A stretch of 64,000 nt of DNA, taken from the NCBI GenBank assembly GCA_963932145.1, contig OZ010577.1:17454089-17518088 (forward strand), in the 5' to 3' direction. The position numbers were made by a program, and so were the translations under genes. How positions within the stretch are numbered: the stretch's first letter is position 1; the number at the start of each line of letters is the position of its first letter. Source of the stretch: Acanthosepion lycidas. Taxonomy: Eukaryota; Mollusca; Cephalopoda; Sepiida; Sepiidae. The notes beneath the pieces are model-generated. The model was given only the letters and a program-made list of their open reading frames with translations, did not search any database and was not told the origin of the DNA. Positions 57,275 through 64,000 of this stretch are shown here, piece after piece.

Positions 57275-57793
57275 CAGTGTGCAATGGATAGATTATCGCC
57301 ATTTTACATTTTTAACTCCGCGCATGCGTGTTGTTTGGTTTTTATTTTGTTGATCGTACATTATAGTAGTGTCAGTTGGGTATCGTCTGTGAGAAAAAGA
57401 GCACCATGACTCCGCCAGAAATTTGGAAACGGTTCGCTGTACTGCTTAGCATTCGCCCCGGAAGTTCCAATACGAACATTTCAGAATCTGAGGAGAGTGC
57501 AGAGGATTCGAAAAGAGTTGAATGATATATCCAGCCAACATCATGGTGTCTGGAGTGATCACTAGTGATGGCGACGTTATACCTCGATTCAACTTCTCAC
57601 AGGGCCCCAGGCTCAACACAGAGACATAAAGGAGGAGGCAATGTTGCTCTAGATCAAGGAGGTCCTGGAAGACCACACAAACAAGAGAAGCCAGTCATAG
57701 CTTTCAGACAATTTCTGCGACCACATCACCACTTACATCTGGCCGCCTAAGACCCCAGAATGCAACCACTTTGATTATTGTGTACGGAGCACA

Positions 57794-57877
<84 letters not shown>

Positions 57878-58156
57878 CAACAAAACGCATTATATTACCA
57901 AAGAGGAACTGAAGGCAAGGATTATGGCAGCATTCACCAAGTTAAAAAAGGAGACTGTCCAGAAGAGATGCAGGTGATTCCAAAGTTGTCTGGAGGCTGT
58001 GGTTGAAGCTAATGGCAATTTTTTTTTAAGTAAATTTACTCTTTAGTATTTCAAGATATTTTTGTATAATTTTGGTAAGTATATCTGTTAAAACGAGACG
58101 TCAGTGTTATTTTTATTGTTGCATAATTTAGACGACAATTTATCCATCGCATCCTG
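57275..58156 (+). mobile_element. Tc1/mariner-superfamily transposon, copy 3, decayed
   Basis: The left end CAGTGTGCAATGGATAGATT and right end ..CGACAATTTATCCATCGCAT CCTG are inverted repeats flanked by TA (57273-57274, 58157-58158). Pieces include SGVITSDGDV, EELKARIMAAFTKLKKETVQ and LEAVVEANGNF. A (GA)n array of about 80 bp at 57797-57878 sits inside the coding part, and a segment of the catalytic core is missing. Confidence 0.85.
57797..57878. repeat. (GA)n microsatellite inside the transposon
   Basis: Expanded at the place where relatives read GAGAGAGACCAACAAA, so it probably grew from the GAGAGAGA already present in the transposase gene. Confidence 0.95.
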
Positions 58157-58159
58157 TAT

Positions 58160-58660
58160 TCCTAAATGTGGTCAGTGGAACGAGAACAATCTACACCTCT
58201 AGGTTAAATAAACTCGAAATTCCTTAAATGATGAAAAGGCCGAAAAGTGATAACAACAACTCATAGATCTTATAATTATAATAAAAAAATAGAAGCAGCA
58301 GAAATATGTATTGATCCATAATGAGGAAAGAGGGCGTAGAGAATTTAACACACACAACATGTTGAAAGCATCAGAAGTGAGAAGAAATAATGAGCAACCC
58401 ACTAGACGAATTTGTGTGAACTGGTGGCAGAACAGTGAGAAAGAGAGATGAATAAAGGGTCAAAAATAAGTTGTGGAGAGTCATGTTCGCTCGCAGCCTG
58501 TAGCGGGTTGACAGAAGAAAAAAAAAAGAATAGCATTGTCTTCTATGCTTGTTAATTTCAGAAATTTAATCTCGGAGGATAACAATTGACCTGACCTCGC
58601 AATGGAGCGGCGTAAGGCCACCTACTTGGCTGATATGGTTTGCACTTTTATTAATCAATT
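58160..58660. other. No recognised gene
   Basis: 58170-58205 repeats a short segment of 4775-4805. Otherwise nothing recognised. Confidence 0.4.
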
Positions 58661-58663
58661 ATA

Positions 58664-58730
58664 TTAGGTTGGTGAAAAAATAATGTCATTTTTGACGTTA
58701 AAAAAAAACATTATTTTTGCACCAACCTAA
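58664..58730. mobile_element. mariner MITE, 67 bp, near-perfect palindrome
   Basis: TTAGGTTGGTGAAAAAATAA on the left and TTATTTTTGCACCAACCTAA on the right, flanked by TA on each side. This is the terminal repeat of irritans-type mariners, closely like human Hsmar1/MADE1. The two arms nearly fill the element, so it folds as one hairpin. Confidence 0.9.
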
Positions 58731-59074
58731 TACCTATATAGGTCAATTCTAATAGACACGATTTTGAACGGTGGGGGGGGGGTGCTATGCCTCCATAAAG
58801 AAAATAGAAAAGGTAAACTGTAATAGAATGAGAAAAAAAAATTTCAAATCGAAAACGAATGGTTACCTAGAAAATCACCATGGGAAACTTTAACTTTTAT
58901 GTTCTAAACATAGCTGTCTGATGCCAAACATTATTTCATAAATTAGAATAAAAACCGTTTTCTGTGGTTTGTCTCTTTCGATATTTATAAAATTTTGTTT
59001 GACAAAGAGAAAACTGATTTAATTGGATGTCTGTGTTATGCGAAAATCAGTTATTAAATCCTTTTTTTTTCATC

Positions 59075-59265
59075 TGTAGGCAGAGTGAAGTATTGGACAG
59101 AGGCTCGGATTGAGGAGTCGGTGAGCTGAGTTCGAATTCCCTTGATAAATTGCTTCTCCTCTCTCTTCAACTATAGGTAAACAACAGGAAAGACTAGGTC
59201 CTATAACCTTTGCGTCTAGGAGAAAGACAGCTGTGAATTTAAAAACAGAAGTACGGACCTACTGT
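59075..59265 (+). mobile_element. tRNA-derived SINE fragment
   Basis: GTATTGGACAGAGGCTCGGATTGAGG region, GAGTTCGAATTCCC (B-box), then CTATAGGTAAACAACAGGAA and CTATAACC, the central part of the family seen at 24765. Confidence 0.7.
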
Positions 59266-59373
59266 TTGGTTCTTTACTGTAGATATTCAAATATAACCTT
59301 AAATATAGGTAAGAATTTTGTGCTTAGTAAAGAAATAGATTTGATCCCACGAATCATGTTAAAATACCAGCTT

Positions 59374-59457
59374 TCAGCTCATTACTGAAGTTTTGCAACG
59401 CTGAACCTGCCAGTAGCAAGATGGATAACTGCTTGAGAAGACCTGGTACTGTAATCC
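59374..59457 (+). mobile_element. 5S-rRNA-derived SINE head
   Basis: TTACTGAAGTTTTGCAACGC, then AGATGGATAACTGCTTGAGA and CTGGTACTGTAATCC follow the 5S rRNA 3' two-thirds (ATCACTGAAGTTAAGCAACG, TGGATGGGTGACCGCCTGGG, GGGTGCTGTAAGCC). The continuation is unclear. Confidence 0.65.
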
Positions 59458-59799
59458 CTACCAATATGCATAGGAAGGTAATGGCCCTTTTTTTCACATG
59501 AACGGCAAAGATTGAACGATTAGAAGAGAAGTCTACTTTCAACAAAGGGACTTTCACAGGCTAATTTATTTAACTTTGGGGAATTATTTTTCAAAGAAAT
59601 GAAAATTAACCCATATTAGGGAATATTATTATCTTATGTTTCGCAAAGAAACATTCTTTGAGTTTTGCCAATCTTTTTTTTTCTGTAAGATGAACTTCCA
59701 ACCTAACTGGCTAGCATTCCTTAACATGGGAATTTTTTCCTTTTTTGGAGAGAAATTCTTTCTTCTGACGAACCAACTTCGAGCCGAAGTTGTAGATAT

Positions 59800-60135
59800 C
59801 CAGTAACTTGTGTTTAGTAAGCAAATATTCTTTAATATTGGTCAATCATTTCACCCCAACAAATAATTTCAAGTATATTTGTGTTAAGTAAGAAAATATT
59901 ATTTCAGGCAATTATTTTATATAAACAATTAACTTCCAGTATTAAGTAAGTAAGCAAATATTTTTTTATCTTGGGTAATTATTTTATCCGAACAAATAAT
60001 TTCCAGTATATTTGTGTTAAGTAAGGCAATATTCTTTTGGGCAATTATTTCATCTGAAAAATAATTTCGTGTATATTTGCGTTAATTAATCGAATATTTT
60101 TTTTTGGGGGGGGCAATTATATTATCCGAACTCTT
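59800..60135. repeat. Diverged 66-70-bp tandem repeat, about 5 units
   Basis: Each unit has the order GTATATTTGTGTTAAGTAAG, .AATATT.TTT, GGCAATTATTTTATCCGAAC, AAATAATTTC. Units differ by 10-20 changes, so the array is old. It ends in T9G9-like runs. Confidence 0.75.
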
Positions 60136-60229
60136 TACTTCTTAGCATCTAGATTAAATCATTATTTTCCTATTTCTAATATTTATATTAATTTTAGATT
60201 TTGCTCAAGTAATTTTTATTTCGTAATCT

Positions 60230-60640
60230 TCTTTGTTGTTTTATAAAACCAATTCTATATTGATGGATTGATTTGCAGGTTATTTAAAACCAAAAAATAT
60301 TTTTTTAGACGGTATGAATTTTTTTGAAGATAAAAATTTACTGATTCAGGACCTACTAATTAACCCATTTCTAGTGTGTGTGGAGGTGGGGAGAAGAGTA
60401 TTTGCGCGTAAGTGAATATATAAAACTCGGCTGGAAATCGAATTCGGCTCCATGATTTTCAATCCAGAGCCCTTATCCACCACAACACCCGTACATCTAA
60501 GTTTAAAGAACCTCGCATTCCCAAGTGGTCACCCATCTAGGTACTGAACATGCTCGCTGTTGCTTAATTTCAGTGACCGTATGGGAACAGGTGTTTCAAC
60601 ATGATATGACCTTCAGCCGCCCAGTAGTGTATAAAGTATT
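60230..60640 (-). mobile_element. SINE with 5S-rRNA head and tRNA-like second monomer
   Basis: On the minus strand: 5S part at 60590-60508 (CGGTCACTGAAATTAAGCAA, AGATGGGTGACCACTTGGGA, ATGCGAGGT), tRNA-like part (GAGCCGAATTCGATTTCC in B-box position), body CACTTACGCGCAAATACTC, then tail AAATAACCTGCAAATCAATC. Confidence 0.75.
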
Positions 60641-60659
60641 TTCTTCTTTATGACCTGAA

Positions 60660-61489
60660 TGATTCATTCATTTGAAAAACGTCTTAATTGTTGATCTTAG
60701 AGAAAGTTTGTATAATGATAGATTAGATATTTTTGAATGAGATGGAAAGCCATGCATGACATCCAGATAAACGTCTAGAGCTGTGGAACCTTTTAAAGAA
60801 AATGACTCGAGTTTTCAGGTTAATATTTTAATTTTCTAGCATCTGAACTTTGTTGGAGCAAAATCCCCCTAGCAGAATCTTTCCCAGATTCGATTTCTTT
60901 ATTTCTTATACTGATTGTTTTAAATAAATGATCCATAAATATAATTCTGGTTCAAATTAGTTAATTAACTAATCTTCTGTTCTAATTTCAATGTCTCTTC
61001 AGGATTTGGACATTCATTTCACTCTACAGTCCCTTATCCATTATAGTTGTGAATATATTTATTTAATGCAAATCTTGAACTAAAACCTTTCTCGGAATTT
61101 AAATATCCAACTAAGATCCCTATCACCTTCATCATTGTTATTTTCTAGGTGGTATTTTCTCTGTTTGGCTGTTAGAATCCTATTGCTTCGAACGTTATGT
61201 ATTTGACCATCTTCATTGATTTGGTAAAATTCGGCAATGTTTGAAGTGAACCTAGTATTCATTCAATGGACGGAGATTGTTTTGATTCAGCTCTCCATAC
61301 CCAGGAATATCATGTATAACCGAATTTTTGCCATTTAATTCGTCTTTCTGATGTTTTTCATTCGATAAATATACATTGAAACACTGTATATTTCTTAAAC
61401 TAGCTTGAAAATGGATTCACATCAGAAGATTCAAGAAAATCTATGCACTTTTAAAAATGCATTTACCTACAAGGTCATTATTTTGTCTT
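60660..61489. other. No recognised gene
   Basis: AT-rich DNA with nothing recognised. Confidence 0.4.
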
Positions 61490-62026
61490 AACTAAGAGAT
61501 ATCGCCTCACCTGAAGAGTAGATTGAAGCTATATTAATCTTGCTTGAGAGGATATATAATTCAGGCGGCAAAATACAATGACCAAAACTTTACCACAATA
61601 AATAAGAAGCACAGAACAATTGTCTGAACATAATAATTCCTCATCTAAGAAATCTAGTTTCATTGGCTGTTTCTTGTTACACAATTAAGTGATTAATTCA
61701 GCCTCAATTTTGCACGTGATAGATAAGTTAATGTATATTTAGAGCAAATAAATTATTGTTTCTGACACCTGTCAGGCATACGTTGCTACATAACAAGAAA
61801 ATCGTATTTTCCTCAACAAAAAACTAGTGTACACATCTGCTATTTCCCAGCAAGGCGATAATGTTCCTAAACTTTATTCACGCTGCATGAGGGTATGTCA
61901 GGAACAGCTGTCCTATTTACGTATTTTTCATTATCATATTTCTTTCTATATAAAGCTAAGAGATAATTTCTTCCACAACACACCTCCTTTGCTCCTGGAA
62001 AGATCTTCTCAAGTTTTGTCTTCAGT
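61490..62026 (+). promoter_or_regulatory. Promoter and leader exon P8
   Basis: TATATAAA at 61947-61954 and donor GTCTTCA|GTAAGTATTA (GT at 62025). Upstream are the 19-bp block shared with P6 (61713-61731, an E-box CACGTG joined to GATA sites) and the GGCATACGTTGCTACATAAC block about 170 bp before the TATA box. Homology with P1 extends further upstream (CCAAAACTTTAC, AATTGTCTGAA). No coding exon follows within the window. Confidence 0.65.
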
Positions 62027-62439
62027 AAGTATTATCTACGTTTATCAAAAAAATTTGTTGATTTGTTAATGCTGAAACAGCCATTGTTGTTTTTCAAGTT
62101 TGCTTTCACGATCAAGAGGATCTAATAGAATTAAGATTATAGAAGTAAATGCGAATGGAAGACTTTTAAATATGTAAGATAGATTCTGGAGGGAAGAAGT
62201 GTCTGACACGATACAGTAAGCCAATTTTCTTAGCAGCAGACTTAGCAATTAATTCTCATATATAATCTTTCCAATTTATTTTAGCAGAGAAACGTTAGTT
62301 TGAGAAAGCGCATTGAGTCATTCTTCTGAAAGTTAGCAACCGCCATGTCGTGAGAAGACGGAAAGGGCTATCTCAGATGACTGCACTTTTGTTTTGGAGG
62401 AATTATAGAATTTTGTTTTGGAGGGTAATGAATTATAAA

Positions 62440-63290
62440 TGAGTGGCATGTGGAGAAGCCGAAAAGATTTCAGCCTGACCAACTTCTCAAAATCCGAACA
62501 ATTTTTTTTTTCGGAGTTGAGATTTTGATCAGACGAAGCACTTTCCAGGAATCCCTTACAATGGTTATATACACACTGCACATGGAATATTTATTTCCGA
62601 AAATCAAGAAGACAATACAAGAAACATATTACGAAAGTAGGTCTTGGATTTTTTTTTCTTTTAATTAGTTTTTATTACTGTTGAAAGTAAAATCTTTCAT
62701 TTAAAATATTTAACATTTTTAATTACTGTTGAAATTAAAATCTTGCCTGGTTGGAGTTAGTGAAAGAGACTTAAACAGACACGAGTTATTCAAAGGGATA
62801 GTGTAGTGGTAGTTTATGAAGAGTGGAGACTATATAAAGAAAAGAACAGTGACGTTGTTCATATTCGCTTTGAGTGATTACTTATTTGATTGATTGATTG
62901 ATTTTTTACAGTTAATCAACCCTTTGCAGGTTATTTCAAACCAGAAAATATTTTCAGATTGTAAGAATTTGGGGGGGGGGATATAATAATGATTTACTGA
63001 TACAATTTTTAATAATTAACCCATAGCTAGAAGGAGAAGGTGTAGATTCCTACGTTTCCCAGGGGTATTTGCGTGTAAGTGAATATAATGAACCCGATTG
63101 GAATTGGAACTCGGCTTTCCTATATCAACCCGCACATCCAACCTCACAGCACAAGGGGACACTCATCTCCGTACTGACCAGGCTCGACGTTGCTTAACTT
63201 CCGTAATCGTACGAGAACAGTAAACTACTTACCTGAGCAAGACTACGATATACGGCTTTAAAACAAACTGTATAATTTAATCACACTATC
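62440..63290 (+). repeat. Post-leader block of the P8 unit, split by a SINE
   Basis: 62450-62640 matches 33350-33540. 62660-62885 and 63226-63290 together match 34430-34720 and 36000-36270 (GTGACGTTGTTCAT, ACTACGATATA.G.CTTTA.AACA.ACTGTATAATTT), with the SINE inserted between. Confidence 0.65.
62885..63225 (-). mobile_element. SINE with 5S-rRNA head, inserted in the P8 unit
   Basis: On the minus strand: 63220-63141 matches 5S rRNA (GATTACGGAAGTTAAGCAAC, GTCGAGCCTGGTCAGTACGG, AGATGAGTG), then GATGTGCGGGTT, GAGTTCCAATTCC (B-box), CACTTACACGCAAATACCCC, and tail AAATAACCTGCAAAGGGTTG with TCAATCAATCAA. Confidence 0.8.
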
Positions 63291-63299
63291 GTCCTCGTC

Positions 63300-63510
63300 T
63301 TTGTTGCCATATTTATCACAACGTTTCGGCCGTTGTACGCACCTGCCGTCTTCAGGAATGTTGGAATGTCGAACTGAACCCTCGCTGGTTTTAATTCCCC
63401 TCTCCAAGTTCTCCATCACATTAACCAGGGGTTGAACTCACAAATTTTTGGGTGCTATCACTGGATCTAACTAACGCCTTTATCCACTGTGCCATGTGTC
63501 CTTAATGGGA
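63300..63510 (-). mobile_element. tRNA-like SINE ending in a hammerhead-like core
   Basis: On the minus strand: ACACATGGCACAGTGGATAA and AGGCG (A-box region) and GAGTTCAACCCC (B-box) at 63505-63430, then CTGAAGACGGC and GGCCGAAACGTTGTG at 63355-63321. A SINE head and a PLE-style terminus thus lie within 200 bp of each other. Confidence 0.55.
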
Positions 63511-64000
63511 CTTATAAACCTAATGTCTTCAGCAACAATTTTCACCAGTGCTCATATTCCAATTTTTGCTGTTATCTTTGCATGTTTTTTTTTTTTTTTA
63601 ACCAGAGCTCATATTCCAATTTTCGTTGTTATTATTCCTTTTCTCTGGTACTCCTTATTACTGGTTCCCATATTGTATTCATTTCTAAGCTTGGCCGGCT
63701 CAAGAGATTATTGTGGCCTAGCATATGTGATGATTCCTTAAGTTTATGAATTTTCCAATGATGTCCTTTGTCTATGATTTCAACGCCTATTCAAATACTC
63801 GATTAATGTATTTGATTAAATACCCTGTATTTCCTGACAACTAAAGAGACCGATTTTCGAGTCATTTTTTTCCAAGAGTTTTAAATCTGATACTTTTTGA
63901 ACAACATAACTAGCCTCCCTACTCACATCCAATAAACCGTTAAGTCGTTTTCCTGTACAAGCGTAGGCTTGTTATGTGGTTAAAATGTAAAAGGTACAAT
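63511..64000. other. No recognised gene
   Basis: A short direct repeat, GCTCATATTCCAATTTT, lies at 63550 and 63607 around a T run. Nothing further. Confidence 0.4.

Noticed and set aside
57771-57977. Arg/Glu-rich protein
   Set aside because: GA microsatellite within a decayed transposase gene.
60508-60590. A 5S rRNA gene (also at 63141, 59374 and 43355)
   Set aside because: Each match is partial, diverged and fused to SINE sequence.

Overview
The window is a stretch of AT-rich invertebrate nuclear DNA, most likely from a mollusc and possibly a cephalopod. It is dense in long (TA)n, (CA)n, (GA)n and (GATA)n microsatellites. It carries many decayed LINEs, Penelope-like elements (PLEs), Tc1/mariner and hAT transposons, and tRNA- and 5S-rRNA-derived SINEs. 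No housekeeping gene, rRNA operon, functional tRNA or CRISPR array is visible. The organism assignment is an inference from repeat content only.

The host signal is one plus-strand tandem gene family. A single complete member lies at about 23.4-24.6 kb: two coding exons with proper GT/AG sites encode a 94-residue secreted peptide with a signal sequence and eight cysteines, of a type I do not recognise. Around it lie decayed copies of its coding exons (8.4 and 10.2 kb; 36.9 kb; 45.7 kb). Eight copies of what looks like its TATA box, leader exon and splice donor lie at 20.6, 21.2, 33.1, 33.6, 34.8, 35.3, 35.7 and 61.9 kb. Further shared blocks (28.4-29.8 with 39.0-41.5 kb; 36.6 with 41.7 kb; 34.4, 36.0 and 62.7 kb) show that the locus grew by repeated segmental duplication and was then riddled with insertions.

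Layout. 0-5 kb: retroelement tails, a LINE tail and a SINE. 5.3-7.5 kb: a deleted hAT with a nested mariner, and a dispersed repeat. 7.5-10.3 kb: a Tc1/mariner element abutting a relic of the peptide gene, which holds another mariner. 10.3-18.7 kb: a PLE, LINE fragments, microsatellites and a local duplication. 20-25 kb: promoter copies and the complete gene. 25-33 kb: an R2-like LINE, AT-rich duplicated intergenic DNA, a Tc1 relic and a mariner copy. 33-46 kb: five promoter copies, a 36-bp minisatellite, relic exons, a fossil LTR-element gag and LINEs. 46-54 kb: a small TA-flanked element carrying a hammerhead-ribozyme motif, then two PLEs with hammerhead-like cores, one of them bounded by long inverted arms. 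54-64 kb: a SINE, a Tc1-like piece, a LINE, a second hAT, a third mariner copy, a mariner MITE, 5S/tRNA SINEs and an eighth promoter copy whose coding exons, if any, lie beyond the window.
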